Assembly (NCBI GenBank): GCA_003993805.1 | Contig: RSEF01000002.1 | Location: 8,571,829 to 8,635,828, forward strand | DNA length: 64,000 bases | Source of the DNA: Himantopus leucocephalus | Lineage: Eukaryota > Chordata > Aves > Charadriiformes > Recurvirostridae | Reading direction: 5' to 3' | Part shown: positions 37,031-49,996 of the stretch, piece after piece | Layout of the letters: every line of letters begins with the position of its first letter | Position numbering within the stretch: position 1 is the first letter of the stretch | Position numbers and translations under genes: made by a program | The notes under the pieces: model-generated | Seen by the model: only the letters and a program-made list of their open reading frames with translations | What the model was told of the DNA's origin: nothing | Databases searched by the model: none

Positions 37031-38784
37031 GATTGATTGTTGGACTGGTATCATGGATTGAAGTCAGATGGGTAGTACTGTTAAGAGGGTTTGTATTTAT
37101 TTAAAAAAAAAAAATTTTACCACTCTGCAATCTGCAACATTGACCTTCTTCATGTAATTACAGTTCTTCACACATTATAGAGTAAACTTACAAACACGAA
37201 AGTTTATCAAGAAACATCCAAATATAATAAGAATACTAAAATCTGTAAGCTAAACTGGGAGGGTAGTGGAAATGACACTCGGAATCCATAGTCAAAGCCA
37301 TTGAATTAGAACATACGTAACTTATTTGGTTTCTGATGAGAATATGAATTATTTCTAAATTTTTATTTAATGTTTTCAATTTGGGGTATTTACTGAGAAC
37401 ATTGCTAAGGGAAGTTTTCAGCTCTAAGCTTAGCTGAATACCTTTCCACGGAAAAAAAAACAGATTAGTCTCATTTCGTAGTATTTCAGACTGCATATCC
37501 TACCATTCTCAGCCTCCAGTTAAGAGTAAGATTTTCAGCTGAACATTATATTGTCTGATGGATGCTGCAGCAGCACGGATTTTTTTTTCTTTTCCTTCTT
37601 ATTTCTCTCTTTAGCCTTATAAGATTTTCCCTGTTTCCATTGAAGACCTCTCGCTCTAGGTGTCTTCTTTCCCCTATTTTTTCTACTGCTTTGGCTCCTT
37701 CCACCCACTCATCTTAAAGGGCATCTTTGTCATTTTTTCCTTCTAACATACCTAAACTCAGTACTCAAAGAACTGTCCTTTCAGGAGATGTGATAACTTG
37801 ACCAACAAGCATGCCCGTTTCCATATTTAATTTTTCAGTGGAATCCTGTAGCAGAGCACTCTATATTCCATACAATAACGTTAGTCTCTATTTGCTGCTG
37901 TTGTTTTGAAGTGTAACAATAATTGCCTGTATAAGGCATAATCTATATTTATATAATGTTGGGGATGAACAGGGTACTTATGCTAAATTTCAAATGCTAA
38001 TAGAAATAGATTTTTCAAGTTGAAAAAGTTGATTCTGATTATCTAATATAATACCCTGGATTGCAAAGCCATTAAACTTAACCAATATTCCCTTATCACC
38101 TACGGTTGGTTGCATCTGTATTGTACATCCAAAGCTAAGTTAAAAGACCAAGTCACTGATCTTTCAGAGTCTAAAGCTCAAACTCCCAGGCCTTGGATTG
38201 GTCGTTCACCTTGCGCCTGACCACTCTCCCTACCCACACTGACACTAGAGGTGAATTCCGTGTTTTACTTGGGTAGTTTATTGTACGAAAAATGAAAATT
38301 TAAATTAACTGAAGGTATGTATGGAAACTGTATGGAGGCTTCAGCTGAAAATACCTTTTGAAATTTGTGGCAGCCACAGCAGTGTGGTTTGTCATTTTGA
38401 AAGCAAAATATTATCATTTTTAAATATAAAGTAATGACCAGTTTCAAAATTTAACTAACTTACAACTGACCCAAAATATCAATCTTTCTATAAAGACTAA
38501 TTATGATATAGTCTTGAAATACTTGATCATATCTATGTATTTTTCTACAGCCTTCTGTCTTATTCTATATGCAGGAAATAAAATGCTCAGTTAATGAGCA
38601 GGTCTTCAATGTTCCATTTTATTCTCATTGTTCAATGTATGGCTTCAGGATTTATTTATTGCACATTATTCAAATACTGCTTTGAGGTCAGAAAACCCAT
38701 TTCCTTTTGTTTTGGTTTGTTTTTTTTTTTTCCTATGGTGCTCTTCACTACACTATGAAAATGCTTGATAAACATGAATTGAGA

Positions 38785-38865
38785 TACTCACCTGAGATAG
38801 GAGGTATTATTAGGACCGTACAGAGCTGGAGCTATGCATGCAGAGATTAACGTCAAAGCATTTGC
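38785..38865 (-). repeat. Possible MIR relic
   Basis: The segment gagataggaggtattattagg followed by acagagctggagctatgcatgcagagattaa resembles complemented MIR ('gaggtaggtattatta', 'acagatgaggaaactgaggcacagagaggttaa'). Confidence 0.35.
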
Positions 38866-41394
38866 TAATATGAGGTGTCCAGTTTGATGTCTCAGATTAT
38901 AGCTTATTCAGCCTCTTCTGTAAAGAACTTCACTTATTGAGACAGAGATCCCATTGGTTTCAGTTACCATTCTGAGTGTTCAGTGGTCCTAGAAGTCAGC
39001 TCTTAGTTTAGGCAGTGCTACCAGGTCTGTAAAAAAAATTGCTTGAAATGACTTGGCTTCAAATGAACTGAGTCTGAATCTGAATCCAAGACAGAACTGG
39101 ATGGTAACAGAAAAATTCAAAATAAAGGTAGGAAATTTACATCTCTATAGTCCCATACCTTGTTTGCAACATGCTTCCTGAAAACTGATAAATATAAGTT
39201 GAGGCCCCTGAAAATGTTGGTCTTCTCTACTACTTGACCACCATTCATCCTTGGATGTCAGGGATCCTATTGAAAAAACACTTTGAAAAGAAAGACTGCC
39301 TATCTAGGTACAAAGTAAATCAGGATTGATTTTTCCTATTATAATGTAGTATGTCCTTAGTGTCAACTATGTTTTTATATATTTTTATGTAAGCAGTGAT
39401 CTAACAAAGGTTGAATTTGGAAGGCTTATTACGAGGACAGCTACAAGCACATTCTTGCCATACTTCAAATCTCTGTTTTCAAGTAGTGGGGTTAGAGACG
39501 CTTTCCACCTCCTTTTCAAAGAAAAGTCCTTACACGACTAAACAATGCCTATCATTATCTTTATTCTTAGGAAGGGCTGAAACAGTTGGGCTGGAATAAA
39601 TACAATTTGAAAAGCCAGCCAACCATCCCGGTGAAAAGAACTTGAACTGAGGAAGGTGTCTGAAAATCAAACCAAGTGGTGAAAGTTTGGAGAAGCTTTA
39701 GCTGTGTTCAAATCAGAAGTGTTGGGCAGGCAGGCTGACGAGTGGAGCTCCCAGCCTCACCTATTATGAACATGAGCATTGGCTGTAGTGTCTTAATCAT
39801 GCTATATAGGTTTTGTTCATTGTTTGTCATGTTATTTTTCTAACACCTGAAAAACTCAATCAGCCAGTTAATCGTATCCAGTCATCCAGAACCTAAACAC
39901 TGGAACAGTACTTGGTATTTTCACTTCATCATGCTGATGGATTATGACATGTGGTATATGTATGCTCCAAATGTGACATCTCGGGAAATTATTGGTAGCT
40001 GGAGAGGCAGGATAGTGTGAGGGAGGATTATTTAACCACAGCAGTAGTGGGACGGGTAGCACAGTGTCTTGTTAGGTTTGTATCTGCAAACTTCTCTCTA
40101 CTGTACAGGTTCCCCATGATTCCTTTCTCCTTGATTCAGTGTGGTTTATCTTTTCTTGTGTTGTATGTTGAACACTGGTCGATTAATATTCTTGCAAAGT
40201 TTTTTCTACATTGGCAGATTCTGGATTCTTCCATCTATGCCATTTAGATGTACTGAGAGGATTGTTCTAATATTGTGCTTATGAAAAAACATGTTGTCCA
40301 TCCTGCTCTCCTTAAGGTGCTGTAGTATAAGCAAGCAATAGATTGAATTTTTATTTCCGTCCTATTCCATTGTCCAGAAATTAAGCAACATTTTTATTTC
40401 AGCTTGACCTTGGTCTCAATAAAAAGACATACCTTTCAAAAAAGTTGAGCAATATTTTTCATCTGTTCTTTGATTTTAAATAGCAAACTAACAGACTGAG
40501 GCTATTTGGCATAATCTTGTTAAAAATGTTATAAAAGCATAACTCAGAAATAATGGAACCACTTTTATTCAAACTTGACTCCTTCCACAGATTTAATGAA
40601 TCTGGAAAACAAATTGTCTGAAAAATGTACTGCTGTAACTCATTGCATGTAGGCTTTTATAAGAAATTACATTGTGTTTTCTGGTACATATTGTCTTATT
40701 TGACAACTAATTTATAATATAAAGATACATCAATTTTTAAGGGAATGAGGATAAGGACACAAAAATAAGGTGGAAGTTTCATCTATGCATTCCTTTACTT
40801 AAAAATGAGTGATTTCTCAACCTTAACATTACATTAGTCTTGTGGCTTTTTCCCCTGAGGTACAATATATTTTGCTTTTCTTTAATAAATGTGCATATAA
40901 CCAAGATCATTTTGCTTTTTCCACTGTAGCTTTCCTGCTAGAAAAATATAAAAATACATTAAAATAACAAGAAGGATTTTGCCCTGCAGCGTTTTATGAA
41001 TTCTAGGTGACAAAACAGAAAGACCATAAAAATCTAGAGACTCTTATAAATAAAAATGTACGAAGTTTGGCTTTCCATTACAACATTTCATCTCATTAAA
41101 TCAGAGGATTTGCACCTTTGTAGTCAAAAGCAGAATGAAATCCGGTGTTATAGATACATTTCCATGTGCTCATAGGTCCCTACTCAAGAGAAGGTTTTTA
41201 CAGATAAGTGAGCTTCTGAAGTTTATCTATCTATTTTTAACTTCATATTTCTCTACTACTCATGCCTCTGTGTTACTGAGGATGCCATCATATTCCTTTT
41301 TTAATAAAATTAAAGTTCATAACATTATAGGGTAGGCAGGATATACTCCTTTGTTTCAAGCAAGTCACTGAATATATGCCACTGCATTTAATTT

Positions 41395-41580
41395 ATATAA
41401 CATTTCACATATTATTAACAGGTAATCGTGTCCATTCTACAGATGGGTAAATTGAAACTGAAGACAGTTTGCTTGATTTTCTCTAAGATGGTACAGAACT
41501 TGGTGACAGATATGAGAACAGGAACAGAGAACTGTGATTCTCACTTTTGCACTAAAGCTTGGTCCACAAATAGAATAACT
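41395..41580 (-). repeat. MIR SINE relic
   Basis: The segment aggtaatcgtgtccattctacagatgggtaaattgaaactgaag, followed by gaacttggtgacagatatgagaacaggaacagag and ctgtgattctcac, is collinear with complemented MIR ('ccattttacagatgaggaaactgagg', 'ggcagagctgggatttgaac', 'ctgtctgactcc'). This is the best MIR match in the window. The open frame at 41428-41682 is therefore not a gene. Confidence 0.65.
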
Positions 41581-41754
41581 AATATTAGAAATGTAAAAAC
41601 ATTATCATGTAGAGAATTGTTTAAAAGAATAGTCCCTTATAAGAAATATACAAAATTAATCTTATGTCTATGTCTGTCTTAATCCTCCTGCCCTTGGCTA
41701 ACTGATTCTCCTGCTTACACAAACACACACTTTTTTTCTCTCTCTTTGTCACCT

Positions 41755-41778
41755 GGATGGATAGATGGATGGATGGAT
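41755..41778. repeat. Microsatellite (GGAT)n
   Basis: Imperfect GGAT/AGAT units, about six copies. Confidence 0.9.
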
Positions 41779-43755
41779 TGCATGAATATTACAGACCTGC
41801 TGATCCAGCTGAAAAAAGATTAATTCTTCTGCACACTTTTTTTTTACACCCTCGCCAGTAGATATTGCATATCCAGGGCTATGAGCTGCACCACAGCCTG
41901 CTGGTGCAAGGGTTTGTATTACCTAGGAGCCATAAAGGCAGTCGGAGTAAATATACATCTGTAGGTGCGACTGAAAGAGCCCAATAAATTCTGCTTGCGG
42001 TGCCTCCTTTGCCAAGTAAATGTCTCTTCCTCACAGTTGGCAGGGGAAGCTCAAGAACAAATCTTCTAGTTGGTCACCTCAGCCAACAGGTTCCTAAGAG
42101 GGCAAGCAGGAGGGCTCTGGTTGTAGCGCTCGGAGTTTTGTAGCTTTTTGAATTAAGGCTGTGGCAAAGTTTGGGTTTTTTGGTCTTTAGTTGTGCTGAC
42201 TAATCCTCATCAAAGAAATTTGTGTCCTGTCTGGTTCCTATCAAAGCTATGAGAATGCTGAACCTTTACCTCTGCAGAAGTCCTAACATGAGTCATGCTC
42301 TTCATTAATTATTAAAAGTCACTTGTGCAAACTGAGCATACGGTGACTATCATCCCAGTAGACAAATTTTGCACGTGGTTTCAATAGACTTCATTAACAA
42401 CAAAGGTGTGCAGAGGGTAAGTAAATCTGAAGTCAGTAAAATGCATTGAATTCTTACTGGCTAAAAATTAAAACTGTCTGCTGTTTGTGTACCAGGCAGA
42501 CTACTAAAAGGCATAAAGAAGAAGAATGGAAATATAAATAGAATACAGTTTATTTTTTTTAATTACATAATTTTTGCATCCTTTAGCTTAATCTTTGGGG
42601 AGTGAAAGAAAAATCACTGTACATTTAAGCAGCATTTTGAGACCATTTTCCCGCTCTCTCAGGGTCCAAACACTCTTGCTGCAAAAAAAAAAAATAGCAC
42701 TTGTATGGTTTGTTCTTTTAAATACTGTAATTAAGAACCTCATTTGCATGGCAGGCAAAGCTGGCAACTTTCATGTACTCAGCATGGTGAAAATGTCAAG
42801 TTTCATGGCTTGTGATAGATTAATAGAAAAATTATTTTAAACTCCTGCAAATTATTCATAGATATTGAGTAATCATCAGAAGTTGCATTTTGTGAAGAAT
42901 AAAAATAGGACAAACTGAGTATAGCATCAATCTCTAAATTGAGCGTTGTCTGTTTTTTAAATCATTTAAATTGTAGGCTTAGCAAAATAATCTTCACCTG
43001 AGGTGAAGCGAGTTGTAAAATCTTTAAAATACTCTTTTGTCTTTTGCACTGTAAACAAGTATCAGTGTACTTAACACAATTTTGATGCATATGGTTTAAA
43101 TGATTAATACAAAATTAATGATTAATGTAAAATAATTAACAGTCCATTGTTTAGTATCGGTTGGTATCAGAGACCCACCAAACATGGACAGGTGTTGTTG
43201 GAAGGCATCCCTTTCTGGACCAGTTATCCCTTTTCTGTGACTTTACTCTTGAAATTATACTTCTCATTATTTCAGCACCTTGTAGTGCCCTCTTCTCTCC
43301 CCCTGGTATGATGGTCCATGAAGTCACTCCACAGCACTGATCCTTTTGAGGGGACACAAGAGGGCAGTACAAGGTGTCCAAATAATTACTGGATTTATGG
43401 AGGCTGTAGATGTAACTTGCAGAGGTAGGTCTGAGCTGCAACCCTCAAATCCAGACCTAAGTTTTGTTTCCATGTAGTTACATCTGCAAGATTTGATTGC
43501 TCCGAAACTGTCAATCTATCTAATCTTTGTAGTCTATCTGTTCCAACTCACCCAGCTGCATGGTGTAAACCTCTCTAATGAAATGCAAGTAGTAATAGAA
43601 AATCAACCACTAGCTAGTGAGCACTGCAATTAATGTCTTTCCCTTAGAAGGGATTTTGCTTTTTTATCTTCAGTACTTGGTCATTGTCAGACGTAAGATG
43701 TCATGTCAGTACAATAAATCTTTAACTTTCTCTTTCCATGCTAACTATATGTTTA

Positions 43756-44360
43756 CAGAATCACAGAGTGGTAGGGGTTAGAAGGGACCTTCGTAGGTCA
43801 TCTAGTCCACCCCCCCCCCCCCCAAAGCAGGTTCCCCTACAGCAGGTTGCACAGGATGGTGTCCAGGCAGGTTTTGAATATCTCCAGAGAAGGAGACTCC
43901 ACCACCTCTCCGTGCAGCCTGTTCCAGTGCTCTGTCACCCTCAAAGTAAAGAAGATTTTCCTCATGTTGACATGGAATTTCCTGTGTTGCGGTTTGTGCC
44001 TGTTGCCCCTTGTCCTGTCACTAGGCACCACTGAGAAGAGTCTGGCCCCATCCTCTTGACTCCCACCCTTTAGAGGTCTATAATCATTGATGAGATCCAC
44101 TCTCAGTCTTCTCCAGGCTAAGTAGACCCAGATGTCTCAGACTTTCCTCATAAGAGAGATGCTCCATTCCCTTGATCACCTTTGTAGCCCTCTGCNNNNN
44201 NNNNNNNNNNNNNNNNNNNNNNNNNNNNNNNNNNNNNNNNNNNNNNNNNNNNNNNNNNNNNNNNNNNNNNNNNNNNNNNNNNNNNNNNNNNNNNNAGCAA
44301 AGAAGGCATTCAGTAACTCTGCCTTCTCTGCATCCTTCGGGCCGCATTTCTGTAGACAAG
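43756..44360 (-). mobile_element. CR1 retrotransposon on the minus strand, with an assembly gap inside
   Basis: Starts with the complemented terminal region (cagaatcacagagtgg..agaagggacct). It continues through the ORF C-terminus, read on the minus strand as [14 protein letters not shown], the RGNRHK region and [18 protein letters not shown]. The gap then begins at 44196. Beyond the gap, the minus strand reads DAEKAELLNAFFA, which belongs to the CR1 ORF upstream of the reverse transcriptase. Essentially the whole RT (over 1 kb in an intact copy) is thus missing inside 100 Ns. A 14-C homopolymer sits at 43810-43823. All open frames here on both strands are shadows of this element. Confidence 0.93.
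44196..44295. other. Assembly gap, 100 N
   Basis: Exactly 100 N. The left flank encodes the post-RT end of the CR1 ORF and the right flank the pre-RT part. If this is one element, the real gap is likely over 1 kb; otherwise two fragments of different copies were joined. Confidence 0.98.
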
Positions 44361-45862
44361 GTTGCAAATATAAAGTTCATGTTTAGTGTATATAAAGGAT
44401 ATAAATATGAGTAGATAATATATTTTCAGCTGTATTGCAGTATGTTGTAGAACACTGTGTGTCATTCTGCAGTTTAAAGAGCATGATAAGAGTTTTCAGA
44501 GAAGGGCACAAGAAGATCAATTTGCTAAAACAGAAAAAGATTATTTAATTGATCACCGGCTGTAAGTACATACATGTCAATAGAAATGTGAGAATACATA
44601 CAGCTGTACATTGACATTTCTTCAGTTCAGGTGCAAAATGAAGCAAACTTTTGAACAGTAAAGATATTAAAGAGTGAAAGATGTGTGCCTTTTTAGTATT
44701 AAGTCTGGGTGATGATCAATATTCTCTACTCAACAGTTCAGGGAAGTTATTTTGTGGTAGGTCAGCACAATACATCCTTCACAGATTTCCTGGATCTTTA
44801 AGGTTTAGTCAGGTACCTGGTTATGTAATATAAATCAAGTATGATGCAATGCTCCACAAAATAAATTTTGGTCAGAATTTCGGTCAAAAATGTTGGGGAA
44901 ACCTGAATCAAGTAGCCAATGGATTTACAGCTGGTTTAGATAACAGAAGGAGCACAAAATAGCCCGGGTAATCTTCTTAATCCATCTATGTATTATATGA
45001 CGACAACCTGCTGCAATTTTCTGCCTTTGCTTTGCTCTGTAAATCACATCATACAAATGTACTGTATTGCAAAAATACCTCTTTTAATCTTGTGCTTTTT
45101 TCCATCAATTTAATTTGACATAAATATTTTTATATACCAATATATATAATATATAACACAAATGAAATAAGCGTAAGCATTTTAATTTTTCCGAAACTGA
45201 GGAGGTGAAAAGAAGGCTTCAGTGGAATATAAACAATGGACATAAGCTTCAAATTCCTAAACACAGCAAGCACAGAAATGTGTACACATTGCAAGTCATT
45301 AGTTCAAGCCCACCAAACATTTCCTGAGACAATTACCTTCACTGCTATAAAATTTGCTTTGCACAATCCTCTGGAGCGTTACTAATTGCTTTTCTTAACC
45401 TCCAGAGATTAGAGGATTTTGAAATGAACATATAGACAAGTAGTGACTCTAATTTCAAATCTAAGCTTTATTAAGGCAAGGTCTGTTTTACGAAATAGGG
45501 TCATTAAGAGAATGTTTAGTGTTGGAAATATCCAATCCTAATCTCCTCATCTTCCTCCAATCTTGAGAAATTGCACTCTGTCTGTGTTTTTTAAAAATGC
45601 GGTGCAACCTCAACTCATTTCCATATGGCATCAGCTCTATGTCTCATCTTCAAGAATACACATAACCATGTTGGCACTTGTTTCTCAAATCCTTTTCCAC
45701 TAGGGGGTATGATAGACTGTGACTGTATTTCACAGTAAACCTTCTGTATGATATTGTAATACTAAAGTATACACACATGAGGGAGAAGAACAGGCGTGCA
45801 AAGATTGGTACATAATTTATGGAGATTTAAATCCTGTCATTCATAAATATAATTAGAACCTA

Positions 45863-45952
45863 CGGCTTGAAAGTGATATGGACCTTGCCATATTGATCAT
45901 GCTCCAGCTCCAGCATGATCCAGCGTGCCAGTTTCTTCAGATCATTCATTGT
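45863..45952 (-). other. Coding-like 29-codon block ending in a stop (unrecognised)
   Basis: On the minus strand, from ATG at 45952 to TAG at 45863, the frame reads MNDLKKLARWIMLELEHD and then QYGKVHITFKP, stop. The codon choice is GC-ending and coding-like, unlike the AT-rich flanks. A perfect inverted repeat, GATCATGCT (45895-45903), 8-nt loop, AGCATGATC (45912-45920), lies inside it. I cannot name the protein. No clear acceptor AG precedes the ATG on the minus strand. Possible explanations are a terminal exon of a nested antisense gene, a retrocopy fragment, an exapted transposon piece or chance. Confidence 0.3.
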
Positions 45953-46689
45953 TGACAGGCAAAATATAATAAGAATATTGTTAGTAAAACAGTTAATAAA
46001 AGGAAATATTTCTATTTTATACAAAGAATGTTGTTTGTTTCTGTACATGTTGTGCACCCTCCCACCTTCAGATGGGAAATATAAACCCAAGGGGAGGGGA
46101 TATTATTAAATCAGCAATCAACCTTCAAGTCATTTTGGTATAAACACTGTAATTATTTAATCTCTAGTAAACAGAATATAAGACAACAGCACATAAGGGT
46201 GACAATTTGCAATATGCTTTGAATGTCTTTGTTAAAAAAAAAAACCTATTATGGCTGAAGGCAACATTATTGAAATTAAAAAAAGCAGAAGTTGTGACAG
46301 CCAACAGAGGGGGTAATTAGTCAGTAAATTTCAAGTAATAAATTTAGCACGTTGTTGCAACAGACATTATATTTTGTGTGGGGGGAAGTCACTGTTTATT
46401 GGCCTTGAAGCCAGACCTGCTTACCTGTATTAAAAAAAAATCATAACAAAGTATTAGAAAAAAAAGATAAGTGCCATTATAATAATATAGTCCAGATGCT
46501 CACAGTCTTCTCTTATTTCAGTGGGTGTAAGTTCACTTATGTCTGAAAAGTCAACTACAAATTTACATAGTTGTAATTGTAGTAGCATACAGTTTGGAGG
46601 GGAAAAAAAGACAAAAAAAATCTGATATAAAATATTGTCTTTCTGGATTAAAAGTGCTACTACCTAACATTTTTAATCTGGGTTTCAGC

Positions 46690-46990
46690 AGATGCATGTC
46701 TCAGGTGTAGGTTACGTTTCAGCCTGGGCACTATGCTTTACTTTTCTGATTGCTTTCACCTCCTCAGCTGGCTGAGCGCTGGCGTGATGCAACCTGCCAG
46801 CCGGGAGGGATGCCTCTGCTAACGGGCAGCACCCTCCCGGATCCGTGGGAATGGCTTGTTTGCAATTCATCAGGTCATAAACAATCATGTGCACTTCAGT
46901 GAGCCTCCGTATTTAGAGTGATGTAAAGACAATTGCCATTAATATTAGCTAGGCTTCAGAGGGTCTGACAGCCACACGAAAAAGCAGTCT
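46690..46990. promoter_or_regulatory. GC-richer non-coding island (candidate conserved element)
   Basis: GC-rich core at about 46750-46855 flanked by blocks such as gtcataaacaatcatg (forkhead-like) and gccattaatattagct (homeodomain-like). No long open frame or repeat is recognised. A regulatory role is inference from composition only. Confidence 0.2.
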
Positions 46991-47639
46991 CATCTGTCTA
47001 ATTTAAAGTTCCTGGTTAGGAACTATCAGGGGTGTATTTTATACATCTTAGAACCTTTTCTCAGGCTGGTTGCCCTCTTGTTAAAAAGTCTTTTAAAAAT
47101 ATTTTGCAGTCAAATAATTACTGGTTTTGTTTAAACGTTCTCGTCCAACACATAATGAACAGTGAGGAATTCCCCAAAGGGCATCTATTGTTATTGAAAT
47201 GTTTATTTATTGAGTGCTTTTGCCAGAAGCCCCCCATGAGAAAAATCTCATTTTATGAGCTCCTGAAGCAGTCAGTTCCCAAAACATTGAGCAGAAATGC
47301 AATTTTGTCCAAGTAATCTCAAGGTCTTTTGTTTGCTTTTAAATAAACAGCAGAATACCAATGGGCAAAAAGTTGTGACAAGAGCTGCTATATTTTTTGT
47401 ATTTTGTAAATATTCCTAGTGAAGCTGTGTTTATGTGGTGTTCAGGTGATTCCTTATGTTCAAGCATTCAGTTGCTTCAGTAGAGAAAAGCAATATCCCA
47501 CATAGTCATATGTGAACGGGTATTATAAATGATTCTGTTATTTCTTCTTTCCTGCAAAAGAATGATGTTAACCAAATGTCATCCCACTTGCATAAGGATT
47601 TTTTTTTTCCCACCCTCTTTTTTCCTCTTTATTTTCCCA

Positions 47640-47960
47640 CACTTTCTCATCAGTGGCAAGGAGGAATGACAGTGCCTGTGGCAATGCCTACATGGGCACG
47701 ACTGAGGTCCTGCCGTGTTCCTGGACTATCCAGGTGCAGTCACTAGAGAATGGTGCGATCATGGTCCCCGCCAGACTTCACTCGTCTGAAATCCCTGCCT
47801 CTCCCTGCCTGGGCTGGATCACTGAAATGATCCAGCTTAAATCTATATGATTTTAATGATGCCATGAAGTGCGTAGCTGCAGCGAGTGGGGCAGGAGGAC
47901 AGCGGAGTGGGGGGTGAGCTCTGAGCCAGAGGCAGAAACAAAAAGCTCAGGCAAGGGAAG
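47640..47960 (+). other. GC-rich ORF-like island (unrecognised)
   Basis: Sequence after a polypyrimidine tract and AG (tttctcatcag, ending at 47653) stays open for about 65 codons to a TGA at 47850. Its GC-ending codons are unusual for this AT-rich intron (reads through ACGNAYMGTTEVLPCSWTIQ). A perfect hairpin, GCTGGATCA (47813-47821), 6-nt loop, TGATCCAGC (47828-47836), lies near its end. A G-rich tract follows at 47884-47970. I do not recognise the peptide and see no PTPRN2 match. It could be a conserved non-coding element, a lncRNA exon or chance. Confidence 0.25.
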
Positions 47961-49996
47961 GAGGGGAGGAAACTTTCTATGGCTTTGCTGATAAAGCTGA
48001 AGTGTAACTACACTGTGCTTGAAAGATGCATTGGTTCCAGGTTCTCAGCTATAATAGTGTGCAGTGTAGATTTTGGGGGACTATCTAAAGTTGGGTTTTT
48101 TTCACCCTATCCTTGTCATGGGACAGCTGTGTGCTGGGTTGGTGCCTGCTTTTATATAAAGCAGACTGCTAATTACACTGTAAATGTCTGAGCATCCAGA
48201 GAAGAATCATCATTTCTTTTAGGCTGGCAATGCAGAAAGAAGGACAGTGCAAGATTAGTTTTATTCAGTGTAGGTTATCATGAAACTCCCAGGTGCTTTT
48301 TATGGTTGATTATCTCAGTGCCAGTGACAGAATCAGGGAATGGTCTGAATTTTTGTATAGTAGTTATCTCAAATAAAATATACTTTGTAATTGTTGAGTA
48401 TCATAACCTAAAATATTACTTAAATGATGACAATAAATGCTTTATAATTACCTAACATTATTAAAATACATTTCTTGCTCATTAATGATTTGGCATCTGG
48501 TGTGTTCTATAGCAATAAAATCTCTCTGTTTTCTTTTTCTCCCCCCCCAACACTATTTAGAGAAAAATGATTGATTAATGACAGTTCTTATTAACTCCAG
48601 AATAAAATGTGCACAGTGCATGCTTTGCTAGTAAAAGATAGAAAGGATGCTTCTTAGTCTTACTCTGATTCCCTTTGTCACCTCGAAACAAAGTCTTATG
48701 GTTAATAATCATTTTTTTCTTCCTGACATGGAAAAAGTTTAAAGGTATTTCTGTCTAGGATACATGTGATGCAATTAAGCACACTTCATTAAGTGTTCTT
48801 ATTGTATGAATGCAAAATATTAACATGTTAGTAAAAGAATAATTTAATACTTCATTTCAAGCCCTGAAACAAAAATATTTTTCAAGTCATTTCTTTTATG
48901 CAGCAAATTTTCAGACTTCATTCTCTCATAAGCCACAGCTTATGGTGGTCTAAGCATGTTACATGTATAGTTCCAGCCAAAGTACTTCATCATTTAAGCA
49001 AGGATGTTATTTGTAGTGTAAGTGTAATTCTTTTCACTGATTATATGAATAACAAAAACTTAGGAACTCACATAATACGTAGTATGTAAGCAAACTGTTA
49101 TAATAGTGCCAATTTTTGTCTTTCTTTTTCGTATACTTTAGTATAGTTTAAAGGGTATCAGAACTGAAATTTCATTATTCCTTTCATCAGATGTGCCTGT
49201 AATTTGGATATTGTTGGGATGGGTGGAGAATGAATGCAACATTACATATATGGATTTATTTTCTTTAACACGGAAAATTTTGTGAAATCCCAAATACTTT
49301 CTGTTGTTCTTCATCTGGCTAATCAGCACCTTCCTCTGTAAATCCCTCATAGATTTTAATGCCATAAAGGACCATCAAACTAGCCCCAAAAAGGTCACCG
49401 CAGAGTCAATTATTTCCCTTCATAAGTTATTCAAAGAAGTGATTACCTCTGTTGTTAAAAGATAAAATCTTTGTGGTATCTTTTTCATCAAAATCAGCCA
49501 TTGGATAGGAAATGTCCCAAATCTTTTCCCCACGCATGTCGTTGGAGAACCTGATCGACATAAAGATTCTGAGTTTCTTTATTGTCCCTCTGACTTACAG
49601 TCGTGACAACAGGACTAACCTTGTATTAATGGTAGGCATATAAAATTTGAAACTACATGTAATCTTCTTTGGATGCTGATTTCCAGTGATGGTTTATGCT
49701 GTACTTGGGAGAATAACAATTTCAGTGCCTCCATTTTGCCATTTTCATAATAGGAATAGTATTTACAGGAGCGTTCTGAAGTTTACTTAATGTCATTGAA
49801 ATTCTTTCAGACAGGCACAAGATACACACAAGAAACCACAAGAGGTATAAAAATGTATGCAAATGTAGCTAATGAAGCAAAAGGAAGAGGGCTAAATGGT
49901 GTCTTAATAGTTTCTCCTTAAAAACCTATTTTGATAAGCAATATTATGCCATGTCTCCTGATTATGAATCTTAAGTTTTTTAATAATCTCTTCCAG

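Larger units (their letters stand above)
33728..49996 (+). other. PTPRN2: PTPRN2 intron, about 16.3 kb
   Basis: Donor GTACGT at 33728 and acceptor taataatctcttccag ending at 49996. Named contents are MIR-like relics at about 34030-34145, 38785-38865 and 41395-41580, two CR1 3' tails near 35.85 and 36.2 kb, a GGAT microsatellite, and a minus-strand CR1 with an assembly gap at 43756-44360. Conserved-looking or coding-like islands lie at 36900-37030, 45863-45952, 46690-46990 and 47640-47960. The remaining AT-rich stretches show nothing I can name. Confidence 0.85.

Noticed and set aside
41428..41682. 84-codon + strand frame
   Set aside because: It overlaps a complemented MIR relic and has AT-ending codons and no homology.
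43738..44414. Several open frames on both strands, some with X runs
   Set aside because: All lie in the minus-strand CR1 copy and its gap, and are fragments or antisense shadows of the element's ORF.
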